Source: Neisseriaceae bacterium HSC-16F19
Lineage (GTDB): Bacteria > Pseudomonadota > Gammaproteobacteria > Burkholderiales > Neisseriaceae
Assembly (NCBI RefSeq): GCF_024171525.1
Contig: NZ_JALJZY010000017.1
Coordinates: forward strand, 1-59,578
DNA length: 59,578 nt
Reading direction: 5' to 3'
The first letter of the stretch is position 1, and each line of letters begins with the position of its first letter. The notes beneath the pieces are model-generated. The model made no database searches. It was not told the DNA's origin and saw nothing but the letters and a program-made list of their open reading frames with translations. The position numbers and the translations under genes were made by a program. Below, piece after piece: positions 16,158 to 24,545 of this stretch.

Positions 16158-17466
16158 TGCCGCCCTCTACCGCCAACGCCGCCAGGCCCTGCTGCAACAG
16201 CTGGGCCCGGACGGCATTGCCATTGTATTTGCGGCGCCGGAACAGCGCCGCAGCAACGACAGCGATTTCCCCTTCCGCCAAGACAGCTATCTGCACTACC
16301 TCACCGGCTTCCCCGAGCCGCAGGCCGTACTGGTGCTGGACGGTGCCGCGCAAACCAGCACACTTTACTGCCGCGACAAAGACCAACTGCGTGAAATCTG
16401 GGACGGCTTCCGCTACGGCCCCGAAGCCGCCAAAGAGGTATTCGGTTTCGATGCTGCCGCCAGCATCAGCCAATGGCAAAACGGCTTTCAGGCAGCCCTG
16501 GAAGGCCACGGCCAACTGTGGGCACTGTGGGGTTTGTATCCCGAACACGATGCCGAAGTGCTGCGCCTGTGGCAGCCGGTGCAACAACGTGCCGGACAAC
16601 GCGCCGCCACCGTGTGCACCTACGCCCCCGAAGCACTGATGGATTTGAGCCGCCCGCTCAATCATATGCGCCTTTACAAAGACGCCCGTGAAATCGAATT
16701 GCTGCGCCGCGCCGGCAGCATCAGCGCCCACGGCCATGTGCGTGCCATGCAGTATGTGCGCCCCGGCGTGTACGAATACCAGGTGGAAGCGGAACTGCTG
16801 TACCACTTTATGCAGCACGGCGCCCGTTATCCGGCTTACAACAGCATCGTCGGCGGTGGCAAAAACGCCTGCTGCCTGCACTATGTGGAAAACAAAGACA
16901 TCTTGAACGACGGCGAATTGCTGCTGATTGACGCCGGTGCCGAATATCAGTTGTACGCCGGCGACATCACCCGCACCTTCCCGGTGAACGGCCGTTTCAG
17001 TACCGCGCAAAAAGACGTGTACGAAATCGTGCTTGCCGCCAATATCGAAGCCATAGCCGCCGTGCGTCCCGGCGCCAACTGGCTGGACATCACCCACCAA
17101 GCAGTGCGCACCCTAACCCAAGGCTTGGTGGACTTGGGCCTGCTCAAAGGCAGCGTCGATGGCAATATCGAGAGCGAAGCCTACAAACGCTACTATATGC
17201 ACGGCCTGGGCCACTGGATTGGTCTGGACGTGCACGATGTCGGCGGCCGCTTTGCCGAGCGCCAGCCGATACTGCTGCAACCGGGCATGTGCACCACGGT
17301 CGAGCCCGGCCTGTATATTGCCGCGGCAGACGATATTCCCGCCCACTTCCACAATATCGGCGTGCGCATCGAAGACAATGTGCTGGTCACCGCAGACGGT
17401 TGCGAGAACTACACCCACGAAGTGCCGAAAACCGTGGCCGAGATTGAGGCGCTGATGGCGGGCTGA
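16147..17466 (+). CDS. pepP: Xaa-Pro aminopeptidase
   Basis: Manganese-dependent M24B peptidase that removes N-terminal residues preceding proline. The 439-aa protein has the AMP_N domain (residues about 4-135, with the SDFPFRQDSYLHYLTGFPEP signature) and the pita-bread catalytic domain. The metal ligands are visible: Asp262 (IDAGAEY), Asp273 (GDITRTFP), His356 (GLGHWIGLDVHD), Glu386 (TVEPGLY) and Glu409 (RIEDN). It overlaps the VanZ-like gene by 11 nt and ends at a strong bidirectional terminator. In gamma-proteobacteria pepP heads the ubiH operon; here ubiM is elsewhere. Confidence 0.95.
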   Translation: MSFDAALYRQRRQALLQQLGPDGIAIVFAAPEQRRSNDSDFPFRQDSYLHYLTGFPEPQAVLVLDGAAQTSTLYCRDKDQLREIWDGFRYGPEAAKEVFGFDAAASISQWQNGFQAALEGHGQLWALWGLYPEHDAEVLRLWQPVQQRAGQRAATVCTYAPEALMDLSRPLNHMRLYKDAREIELLRRAGSISAHGHVRAMQYVRPGVYEYQVEAELLYHFMQHGARYPAYNSIVGGGKNACCLHYVENKDILNDGELLLIDAGAEYQLYAGDITRTFPVNGRFSTAQKDVYEIVLAANIEAIAAVRPGANWLDITHQAVRTLTQGLVDLGLLKGSVDGNIESEAYKRYYMHGLGHWIGLDVHDVGGRFAERQPILLQPGMCTTVEPGLYIAAADDIPAHFHNIGVRIEDNVLVTADGCENYTHEVPKTVAEIEALMAG

Positions 17467-17490
17467 GGATTTGAGGCTGCCTGAAAAATA

Positions 17491-17519
17491 AAAAAACCTG
17501 CCCGAGGGCAGGTTTTTTG
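17491..17519. terminator. bidirectional terminator pepP / binding protein
   Basis: AAAAAACCTGCCC and GGGCAGGTTTTTT around a 2-nt loop, with T runs for both directions; it lies between convergent genes. Confidence 0.9.
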
Positions 17520-17535
17520 TATCAAGTCAGCGCAA

Positions 17536-18345
17536 TTACTGGGCAAAGTATTTGCTGTAAATGCGGTCATATTCGCCGCTTTCGCGGATTTTCTGCAAAG
17601 ACTCATCCATCAGTTTCAACAGTTCGGTGTCTTCTTTGCGCACGGCAATGCCGTATTCTTCTTTGGGGAAGTCCGGCACTTCAACCATGGTGAAGCCTTC
17701 GTCGCTGTTGTTTTTGATGTAGTGGGCCACCACGGCGCTGTCGCTGATCATGGCCTGTACGCCGCCGTTTTCCACGTCTTTAATCACCAAGGGCAGGCTC
17801 TCGAAACGGGCGATTTTGGTGCTGGTGGCGCCGAGGATTTTCTGGGCGGCGGTGTCTGCGGTGGTGCCGGTGGTCACGCCCACGCGGTCAAGGTTTTTCA
17901 GGTCGTCGGCCAGTTTGATGTCTTGGCCTTTGGGTACCAGGATCACTTGTTTCACTTCAAAATAAGGCGCGGAGAAAGACATGGTCTGCTTGCGCTCTTC
18001 GGTGATGGTGATGCCGGAAATCAAGATGTCGTTTTCGCCGGAAGTCAGGGTGGCGAAAATGCCGTCCCAGGGCTGGTTTTTGTATTTCACTTTGAAACCG
18101 CCCGCTTCGGCCATGGCATTCATGATGTCCACGTCGAAACCGACGATTTCGCCGCCGGTGGTGGTGGATTCAAAGGGCGGGAAGTTGGCGTTCATGGCCA
18201 CGTTATAGACTTTGTCGGCGGGTGCCGGTGCGGCGGCAGACGCATTGTCGCCGGCCGGAGCGGCGGCTTCTTTGGGTTGGCAGGCGGCCAGCGCCAGGGT
18301 GGCAGCCAGCATAAACGGCAGTTTTTTGGCAATATCGGCAAACAT
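17536..18345 (-). CDS. amino-acid ABC transporter substrate-binding lipoprotein
   Basis: A 269-aa periplasmic binding protein of the SBP_bac_3 (GlnH/ArtJ-like) family. It has a lipoprotein signal with LALAAC (Cys22), an Ala/Pro-rich linker to about residue 45, then VYNVAMNANFPPFES, VGFDVDIMNAMAE, WDGIFATLTSGENDI and the GVTTGTTAD phosphate-like loop, all typical of polar amino-acid binders. No permease or ATPase lies beside it, so the rest of the transporter must be encoded elsewhere. AAGGAAC precedes the ATG. The ligand is not predictable from the motifs seen. Confidence 0.9.
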   Translation of the reverse strand: MFADIAKKLPFMLAATLALAACQPKEAAAPAGDNASAAAPAPADKVYNVAMNANFPPFESTTTGGEIVGFDVDIMNAMAEAGGFKVKYKNQPWDGIFATLTSGENDILISGITITEERKQTMSFSAPYFEVKQVILVPKGQDIKLADDLKNLDRVGVTTGTTADTAAQKILGATSTKIARFESLPLVIKDVENGGVQAMISDSAVVAHYIKNNSDEGFTMVEVPDFPKEEYGIAVRKEDTELLKLMDESLQKIRESGEYDRIYSKYFAQ

Positions 18346-18425
18346 GTGTTTGTTCCTTTTTCAGTTAAATTCGGACGAAGGCGCAAGTGTATGCGCTTTT
18401 GTTACCCATTGTAAAGCACGGGTTT

Positions 18426-20222
18426 TCAGGCAGCCTCGGGTGCGGGGGGTACCGGCGGCGGTGCGGATTCTTCTTCCAGCGCCACCACCAGTTCCAGCAC
18501 TTCCACCAAACCCCAGCTGATGCGGCGGGCATAGTTCAAATCGTTGAGCAGGGAAGACACCTGCCAGCCGCCGATTTCCTTGCGCCGCAACTTGGCCAGC
18601 ACGCGCACATGGGCTTTGTCCAGTGCCTGCACGCTGTTGCGCAGGCTTTGCTCAGCGGCGGCACGCTCCTCTGCGGTGGCATTTTGCACCGCTTGGAAGC
18701 GGCGGATAATGCGGTAGAGCTGTTTGCGCAGGCGCAGATAGTCGGCGCGCAAGGGCGAAGCTTCATCCGCCAGATTGTGGTAGAGGTTTTTCTGCAAATG
18801 CTTGGCCTCTTTCACCATTTCCGCCATGCGCCAGGCTTCCATATGCGCTTCGGTGAGGCGCTGCTGCTCGTCTTCGCCCTCGATGTCGATTTTGCTGGTG
18901 AAATCCAGCAAAGCGCTGTAGAGCGGTTTGATTTGCTGCTTGTAAATGTCTTCGGCGTGCACTTTCAACGGCAGGGCCGGTGCGGGCGGGCTTTCCAGTT
19001 CCGGCTGCTTGAGCAGGTCTGTCGGCAGATAAAGAATGCGCGCTACGGCAGCCAGACACACATCGCGCAGGTGTTCGGTTTCGCGGCATACGGCTTGCAG
19101 GGCGGTATCGCCGGAACGCAGCATATTGTCGTTCAGATACAAAGGCTCCACCGCCTCGGTTTCGCTTTCAGGCAGCCCGGCAGCGGCTTTGTCCGGCATC
19201 AGGCGCTCCAGTTTGTCGGCCAGGCGTTTTTGCAGCGGCCAGAAGGCGGCCAGACCGATGGCGTTAAAGAGCGTATGGAACAAAGCCAGCTGCAACAGCA
19301 CGCCCATACCCACCCAATCGGCCAAACCGGTGACCAAGCGGGTGAGCGGCCACCACAGAATCAGCGAAATCAGGGCGGTGACGGTATTGAATATCAAATG
19401 CACGGCAGCCAGGCGCTGGCCGCTGCGCTCGCTGCCGAGCATGCCGACGATGGCGGTAGAAAGACTGCTGCCGACGTTGGAACCGACGGCAATGGCAAAG
19501 CCCTGCATCACATCAATCTGCCCGCCGGCCAGTGCCGCCAAAGTGAGAATCAGCGTGGCGTGGGAAGATTGCAGCACCATGGTCAGCGCCAGGCCGATGC
19601 CGACAAACAGCAAAATGCCCCAGAAACCCTGTACGCGGAAGGAGGCCATATCCATTTCGCCGCCCAAAGCCTGAAAACCGCTTTTTACCGCATCGATGCC
19701 GAGGAAAATCAGCGCAATGCCTACCAGCACCCGCCCGAAGGTCTTGCCGCGATTACCGGCAAAACCGGCCAAAATGCCCAGCACCAGCATGGGAATGGCG
19801 GCGGCACTGAGGCTGACGTTCTGCCCCGCCAGTGCCAGCAGCCACACCCCGCTGGTGGCGCCGAGGTTGGTACCGAAGATAATGGCGATACCGCCCGCCA
19901 GCGTAATCAGGCCGGTACTCAAAAAGGCGATGGTGAGCAAAGACACCAGCGTGGACGATTGCAGCACAAAGGTGGCGCCCAAGCCGAAGAGCATGCCTTT
20001 TACCGGCGTGGACGTGCTGCGTTCCATCAGCCGCGACAGCGTACCGCCGGCGGCATTGTGCAGACCTTCCTCAATACACTGCATGCCGAACAAAAACAGC
20101 GCCAGGCCGTAACACAGTTCCAGCCAGGCATTGCTGTGCCAGAAGCTGTACAGCAGACCCAAGCCCAGTGCGAGGAAAAACAAAGGTTTGAACAGCGGAA
20201 CAGCACGCGGATGGAAATTCAT
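18426..20222 (-). CDS. Na/Pi cotransporter family protein with PhoU-like C-terminus
   Basis: A 598-aa inner-membrane protein of the NptA/YjbB family. There are two repeated Na_Pi_cotrans halves with the QSS signatures FVLQSSTLVSLLTIAFL and MVLQSSHATLILTLAALAGG and the matching GTNLGAT and GSNVGSS turns. A cytoplasmic PhoU-like helical region (about 350-575) and a Pro/Glu tail follow. YjbB exports phosphate in E. coli. The ATG used lies 5 nt after GAGGAGT; an in-frame GTG two codons earlier almost touches the ribosome site. A six-G run near 18440 is too short to suggest phase variation. Confidence 0.9.
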   Translation of the reverse strand: MNFHPRAVPLFKPLFFLALGLGLLYSFWHSNAWLELCYGLALFLFGMQCIEEGLHNAAGGTLSRLMERSTSTPVKGMLFGLGATFVLQSSTLVSLLTIAFLSTGLITLAGGIAIIFGTNLGATSGVWLLALAGQNVSLSAAAIPMLVLGILAGFAGNRGKTFGRVLVGIALIFLGIDAVKSGFQALGGEMDMASFRVQGFWGILLFVGIGLALTMVLQSSHATLILTLAALAGGQIDVMQGFAIAVGSNVGSSLSTAIVGMLGSERSGQRLAAVHLIFNTVTALISLILWWPLTRLVTGLADWVGMGVLLQLALFHTLFNAIGLAAFWPLQKRLADKLERLMPDKAAAGLPESETEAVEPLYLNDNMLRSGDTALQAVCRETEHLRDVCLAAVARILYLPTDLLKQPELESPPAPALPLKVHAEDIYKQQIKPLYSALLDFTSKIDIEGEDEQQRLTEAHMEAWRMAEMVKEAKHLQKNLYHNLADEASPLRADYLRLRKQLYRIIRRFQAVQNATAEERAAAEQSLRNSVQALDKAHVRVLAKLRRKEIGGWQVSSLLNDLNYARRISWGLVEVLELVVALEEESAPPPVPPAPEAA

Positions 20223-20475
20223 GGGCACTCCTCGTATTCAAAAAAGCGGATGAATGGATTGTAGGATTTTGCTACACAACAACGCACTGCGCTCGTTTTC
20301 AGGCAGCTTTAGACCTTTGCAAACCTGCTTTCAGATAGCCTAAACCCTTAGCTGTCGTCATTCCCGCGAACGCGGGAATCCATCTGTCTGTTTATGAATC
20401 CATTGTTTTAAAAATGGTTTCTTAAGTTTATTCATGGATTCCCGCGTTCGCGCACTGCTGTCCGGAAAAAAGTTT

Positions 20476-20555
20476 CAGGCAGCCTTGAAAAGCTTATCTG
20501 CCTTTACTTTCAAGGCTCAGAGCTTGTTTTGAACTCGAAAACGGCTACCTGAAAC
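20476..20555. repeat. 80-bp dispersed repeat, copy 2
   Basis: Inverted relative to 102-181. It lies inside the 310-bp element, between CAGGCAGCC and GGCTACCTGAAAC ends. Confidence 0.8.
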
Positions 20556-20681
20556 GATAACAGTAACAGTGTTCCCTCTCCCGTGGGAGAGGGTCAGGGA
20601 GAGGGCTGTGAACGGCTGCTGACATCTTGAATGGCTTGCAGCAACATCAAACGTTTAGCCCTCTCCCCAACCCCTCTCCCA

Positions 20682-21946
20682 TGTATAGACTGGAGACATG
20701 GGTAACATATGTGCGAGGACATGGGTAACAGTTGTTCAGTATAGCAAATAGGCTTTTTCAGTCATCACGCAAGTCGACTTCACCAAGCTTGTGATGGCAA
20801 AAATACAGCACAAACAAACCGTCAACATCATCTTGTGGGCGGCACGCTATTCTTTGCCCGGCTAATGCCCTGCTGACCCGTATTTCACGGCCTTTCAGGC
20901 TTAGCCAGCCCCCGTGTTGCACTTTGCGTACGAGGTCGCTGTCCAAGTATTCGATTTCCGGAAGAGCGGACGGCATCGGGCGGACACTGGGCTGATAGCG
21001 CTTTACCGGACTGTCCATGTCCAATGCTTCATGCGGGCGTTGGTGGTTATAAACGTAACGCCAGCGGTCGAAATGCCGTTGCACATGTGCCAAATCGGCA
21101 AAGGTATGTACTTGCAGCACTTCGGCTTTCAAGGTGCGGTGAAAGCGTTCGTCTTTACCGTTGGTTTGCGGATGGGCCGGGCGGCTGTAACTCAAGCGTA
21201 TGCCCAACCGGATCAGCCATACCGCCAAAGCAGTCAAGCCGCCTTGGCCGCTATCGCCCCAAGGCGAGCCGTTGTCGACGTTGATGCGCTCCGGTAAGCC
21301 GTAGCGGCAAAAGGCATCGTGTAATACGCTTTGTACACCGGCGCGCTGCTCATTGCCGAGTGCTTGCAGGACGATGTTATAGCGCGAATGGTCGTCCAGT
21401 ACGGTTAAGGGGTGGCAACGCCCGTGCATCAGCGCGAAATGGCCTTTGAAATCCATTTGCCACAAGGCATTCGGATAGGCATGTTCAAAGCGTTGCCACG
21501 GTGTGGCAGCGGCACTGGCATGCGGCTGAATGCGTTGGCCGCGATGCAAAATGGCGGTGATGGTACTGGGCGCCAGCACAATGCCTTCTTCGCGTTGCAG
21601 AACATGGGCGATTTTACGGCCACCCAAAGCGGGATGCCGGTCACGCAAGGCCAGTACTTGTGCTTCTGTCGCAGCCGGTGTGCGGTTTGGGCTGCGGTGC
21701 GGACGGCGTGACTGATCCTGCATGTTATCGCGTTTGAGCCATTTGTAGGCTGTTTTACGGCTGATACCAAAACGGCGGCACAGTTCGCTGATATTGGCAT
21801 CGGCTTTGCGTGCGAGGGTGACAAACTCTTGTCGTAGTTCAGACATGGTTGCGGCTCTCCAAGACATAGGTTTCTCCGTCTGTTTGACGGGTAAATATGT
21901 TACCTATGTCCTCGCACACCTGTTACCTATGTCCCCGGTCTGTACA
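20682..21946. mobile_element. IS481-family insertion sequence, 1265 bp, complete
   Basis: The ends are TGTATAGACTGGAGACATGG and, complemented on the right, TGTACAGACCGGGGACATAG. Similarity continues for about 50 bp, and each end has two copies of a GACATRGGTAACA word, likely transposase-binding sites. A 6-bp duplication CTCCCA flanks it (20676-20681 and 21947-21952). The single transposase gene is intact, so the IS may be active. It is the innermost layer of a nested insertion. Confidence 0.93.
20758..21867 (-). CDS. IS481-family transposase
   Basis: A 369-aa DDE transposase. The N-terminal HTH covers about residues 8-50 (ANISELCRRFGISRKTAYKWLKR). The rve-type catalytic core follows with Asp in ALWQMDFKGHF, Asp in INVDNGSPWG and Glu in QTNGKDERFHRTL. 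A C-terminal DNA-contact part contains RALAGQRIACRPQ. The start ATG follows GGAG by 6 nt. It occupies nearly all of an IS whose 50-bp ends and target duplication are visible. No frameshift or stop is seen, so the protein is probably functional. Confidence 0.95.
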   Translation of the reverse strand: MSWRAATMSELRQEFVTLARKADANISELCRRFGISRKTAYKWLKRDNMQDQSRRPHRSPNRTPAATEAQVLALRDRHPALGGRKIAHVLQREEGIVLAPSTITAILHRGQRIQPHASAAATPWQRFEHAYPNALWQMDFKGHFALMHGRCHPLTVLDDHSRYNIVLQALGNEQRAGVQSVLHDAFCRYGLPERINVDNGSPWGDSGQGGLTALAVWLIRLGIRLSYSRPAHPQTNGKDERFHRTLKAEVLQVHTFADLAHVQRHFDRWRYVYNHQRPHEALDMDSPVKRYQPSVRPMPSALPEIEYLDSDLVRKVQHGGWLSLKGREIRVSRALAGQRIACRPQDDVDGLFVLYFCHHKLGEVDLRDD

Positions 21947-22145
21947 CTCCCACGGGCGAGGGGCTTACGTTGCCGACGCTGTTTACATCGCCGGATGTAA
22001 CCCAGAGATTTTCCCCGGACAGCAGTGCGCGTTCGCGGGAATGACGTCGGTTTTATGTTTAGGGTGACACATGAGGTTTTGCAAAGGTCTCAGCCTGAAA
22101 AACACAACGGCACCCCGCAGGCTGCCGGGGCACCGTTGAATCAGC

Positions 22146-23342
22146 TTATCCGGTGAGCTGGCGGCTGATGGCCTGCTTGATGGGCGGACAATTATTGCTC
22201 AGGCGCAGCACCAAGGAGCGCAGCACTTTGGCCGGCGGCGATTCGTTGGTAAACAGCTTCACCATCATATTGGTGCCGTGGTACAGCGGGCGGGTATTGA
22301 ACATGTGCTCGCGCTGGTAACGCGCCAGCAGCACCGGCGAGGCAATGTCTTTGCCCTTGCCTGCCGCCTCGGCCACCAGACGCGCCAGAATTTCGGCGCT
22401 TTCCAAACCCAGATTAAAGCCGTGGGCGGTGACCGGGTGCATGCCCACCGCCGCATCGCCAATCAGTGCGCTGCGCTCGGCACTGAAGGCATTGGCGTGC
22501 ACACCCACCAAAGGATAGGTGTGCATTTCGCTCTCCTGCGTCATCTCGCCCAAACGACCGCCCAGCTGGCGGGTCAGATCGGCAGCCAGTTCTTCCGGGT
22601 TCAGGCTCAGAATGCTGTCGGCGCGGTGGCTGTCTATGGTAATCACGCAATTGGTCAGGTGCTCTTCCAAAGGCAGCAGCGCCAGGGTGCGACCATAATG
22701 AAAGCACTCGAAGGCGCTGTGGTTATTGGACAGGGTATGGCGCATGCGTACCACAATCACCGTGCGGCCGAAATCGTGCATATCGGCGGAAATGCCCAGC
22801 TGGCGGCGGGTTTGCGAGAAACGGCTGTCGGCAGCCACCAGAAGTTTGGCCTCGATTTGGCGGCCGTCGTCCAAAGTCACACTGGCTTTGTCGGCATCGG
22901 TTTTCACCTCTTTCACGCCAACACCGCAGACAAACCGGATATTGTCCTGGGTTTTGGCCGCCTCATAGGCGCTGCGGCGAATATTGTGATTGGAAATCAG
23001 ATAGCCCAGCGTGTCCGTGGGTTTGCCACGGGCGCGGTCGGGCTGGGGAAAATGCAGCTGGTAGTCGGAAGTGCCGTTGACCACCTTGGCGTCTTTGAGT
23101 TTGTAGATTTCGTTTTCCGGCACTCTGTCCCACATGCCCAAATGCTGCATCAGCTCTTTGGATTTGTGCGTCAGCGCGATTTCGCGGCCGTCATAAGGCG
23201 GCTCGGCCAGCACCGATTCCGGACTGCGCTCCACCAAGGTAATGCGTACCCCGCCGGGGGCGGCAGCACGGGCAAAACTCAGACCCGCAGGACCTGCGCC
23301 TATCACCACCACATCGGTCTGTATTGTTGCCTCTTGCGACAT
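22146..23342 (-). CDS. ubiM: FAD-dependent ubiquinone hydroxylase UbiM
   Basis: A flavin monooxygenase of the UbiH/COQ6 family. It adds hydroxyl groups to the aromatic ring during ubiquinone synthesis; UbiM replaces UbiF/UbiH-type enzymes in Neisseria. The 398-aa protein has the FAD motif VVIGAGPAGLSFARA (GxGxxG at 15-20), PPYDGREIALTHKS, DSRFSQTRRQLGI and GDAAVGMHPVTAHGFNLGLES, the neisserial UbiM pattern. A Correia-like element lies upstream, ending 33 bp from the start codon, so its outward promoter activity might matter. ubiG lies at 41241 and is not linked. Confidence 0.88.
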   Translation of the reverse strand: MSQEATIQTDVVVIGAGPAGLSFARAAAPGGVRITLVERSPESVLAEPPYDGREIALTHKSKELMQHLGMWDRVPENEIYKLKDAKVVNGTSDYQLHFPQPDRARGKPTDTLGYLISNHNIRRSAYEAAKTQDNIRFVCGVGVKEVKTDADKASVTLDDGRQIEAKLLVAADSRFSQTRRQLGISADMHDFGRTVIVVRMRHTLSNNHSAFECFHYGRTLALLPLEEHLTNCVITIDSHRADSILSLNPEELAADLTRQLGGRLGEMTQESEMHTYPLVGVHANAFSAERSALIGDAAVGMHPVTAHGFNLGLESAEILARLVAEAAGKGKDIASPVLLARYQREHMFNTRPLYHGTNMMVKLFTNESPPAKVLRSLVLRLSNNCPPIKQAISRQLTG

Positions 23343-23374
23343 AAACGGCTCCTTACTCCATCACGCATTGCTGA

Positions 23375-23528
23375 TATAGTCATTTAACACAGAACGATAC
23401 GGCGTTGGCTGCGCCAGGCTCAAAGAGAACGATTTAGTAAGCCGCTAAAGCGGCAACAAAATCTGTTCCGTACTACTTGTACTGTCTTCGGCTTGCCGCC
23501 TTGTCTCGTTCTGTGTTACTCGACTATA
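23375..23528. repeat. Correia-like miniature element, long form (154 bp), inverted
   Basis: Reverse orientation to the 5492 copy: it starts TATAGTCATTTAACACAG and ends GTTACTCGACTATA. It sits directly in the ubiM promoter region. Neisserial Correia elements are known to carry promoter and IHF signals. Confidence 0.87.
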
Positions 23529-23641
23529 TATGTATTAAAGCGTAAGCATACCCGAAACCGCCTTTTCCCGAAAGGGCGGCACGGTTTCTGTTATGATGTT
23601 TGTCCTTTGGAACTAGGGCGCTAAGCCTTTCAGGCAGCTTG

Positions 23642-23847
23642 ATACCAATTTAAAAATTAAAACCGAAATAAAAGCTACCTGCGTAGCGCAGCCCAGTTGC
23701 GAAGCTAAAACAGATTCTGCGACTGCGCTACGCTACGCGCAGAATGACGGAGTGCTGTCATCCTGCGCTTCAGTCGCAGGATCTTGATAAAGATCATATA
23801 CAATATCAAGTAAGCTTTTATATTTAAATTATTTTTTAAATTGGTAT
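23642..23847. repeat. 206-bp miniature element with ATACCAATTTAAAAA ends
   Basis: Perfect 15-bp inverted ends ATACCAATTTAAAAA at 23642-23656 and 23833-23847. The interior holds ATTCTGCG...CGCAGAATGACGG and a GATCTT/AAGATC palindromic stretch, but no ORF. Related interior sequence occurs at 59036-59110 and 15355-15391. No clear target duplication was found. Confidence 0.7.
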
Positions 23848-23873
23848 GAGCATTCAATTTTATTCTGATAGAC

Positions 23874-24488
23874 ATGTCCGATTTTCATAAAACACTGAAA
23901 CAACTGGGCCAGGCCGCCAAGGCCGAACAAGCCGCAGCGGCTGAAAAAGCCGCCCAAGCCAAACGCCAGGCCGAAGAATCATTTGATTTTGCCCAAGCCG
24001 TGGGCAGCGTCACCCCGCTGAAAAACCGCAACCAGTACAGCCATCCGCGCGATACTTCGCCCATCCGCAAACGGCCGCAATCCGAGGATGCCGACGAAGG
24101 CGGCGGTTTTTATGTCGGCGATGCGTTCGGGCAGGACGTGCCCGCCACCTTCAGCAAAAACGGCCGCGGCGAGCACGACATCCGCCGTTTGCAGGCGCGC
24201 CACTGGCCGATTGTGGCCTCGGTGGATTTGCACGGCCACACCCGGGAAGAAGCGCAGCAGATACTCAACCAGTTTGTGCGTTATGTGCAAAACCGCGGCG
24301 TGTGCGGCGAAATCGTCCACGGCAGCGGCCTGGGTTCGCACGGCTTTACCCCGGTGCTGAAAACCGTGGTGCGCCGCTGGCTGATGGCGCATCCCGAAGT
24401 GCTGGCCTATGCCGAGCCGCACAAAAACAACGACGGCGCGGTGCGGGTGTTGTTTAAGCAGAAAAAGCGGCGCGATGGGGAAGATTAG
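23874..24488 (+). CDS. Smr-domain protein
   Basis: A 204-aa cytosolic protein with an Ala/Lys/Glu-rich coiled-coil-like N-terminus (1-40), a linker, and a C-terminal Smr (small MutS-related) domain. The Smr signatures DLHGHTREEA (118-127) and HGSGLGSHG (149-157) are present. Smr domains are nucleases or RNA-binding modules; SmrB in E. coli cuts mRNA at collided ribosomes. The architecture fits the YfcN/SmrB group. The gene stands alone behind a miniature element, with a TA-rich upstream region, and shares a terminator with convergent thiD. Confidence 0.9.
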   Translation: MSDFHKTLKQLGQAAKAEQAAAAEKAAQAKRQAEESFDFAQAVGSVTPLKNRNQYSHPRDTSPIRKRPQSEDADEGGGFYVGDAFGQDVPATFSKNGRGEHDIRRLQARHWPIVASVDLHGHTREEAQQILNQFVRYVQNRGVCGEIVHGSGLGSHGFTPVLKTVVRRWLMAHPEVLAYAEPHKNNDGAVRVLFKQKKRRDGED

Positions 24489-24508
24489 TTATTGAAGGCT
24501 GCCTGAAA

Positions 24509-24545
24509 AACAAACCGGAATGCGGGTCACACATTCCGGTTTGTT
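24509..24545. terminator. terminator between smr gene and thiD
   Basis: AACAAACCGGAATG and CATTCCGGTTTGTT form a 14-bp stem followed by a T run, directly against the thiD stop codon, so it can work for both convergent genes. A DUS precedes it. Confidence 0.85.

Larger units (their letters stand above)
20450..22030. mobile_element. 310-bp non-autonomous element (now 1581 bp with IS481)
   Basis: Perfect 16-bp inverted ends GCGCACTGCTGTCCGG (20450-20465) and its complement (22015-22030), flanked by GTTC on both sides (20446-20449, 22031-22034). It entered the centre of a dRS3 palindrome. Removing the IS481-type element and its 6-bp duplication leaves 310 bp. That remainder holds the 80-bp repeat and a CCCTCTCCC/GGGAGAGGG hairpin but no gene, so it was presumably mobilised in trans. 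Confidence 0.8.
20310..22091. mobile_element. 197-bp miniature element, copy 3, interrupted
   Basis: The left part (20310-20449) and right part (22035-22091) match, in reverse orientation, the two intact 197-bp elements at 42558 and 46844. Between them lies a 1581-bp insertion plus a 4-bp duplication (GTTC). Without them the element is 140 + 57 = 197 bp. Ends read AGACCTTTGCAAA and TTTTGCAAAGGTCTC. Flanking 5-mers AGCTT / AGCCT resemble the 5-bp duplications of the other copies. It holds one intact dRS3 (20360-20379) and one split dRS3. Confidence 0.85.

Noticed and set aside
18430..18450. G-tract in the Na/Pi cotransporter gene as a phase-variation site
   Set aside because: Only six G; neisserial switches use longer tracts or tetramer repeats, and none was found in the window.
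20758..22145. IS481 region as part of a composite transposon
   Set aside because: Only one IS copy is present and no passenger gene lies between paired ends; nested insertion explains everything.
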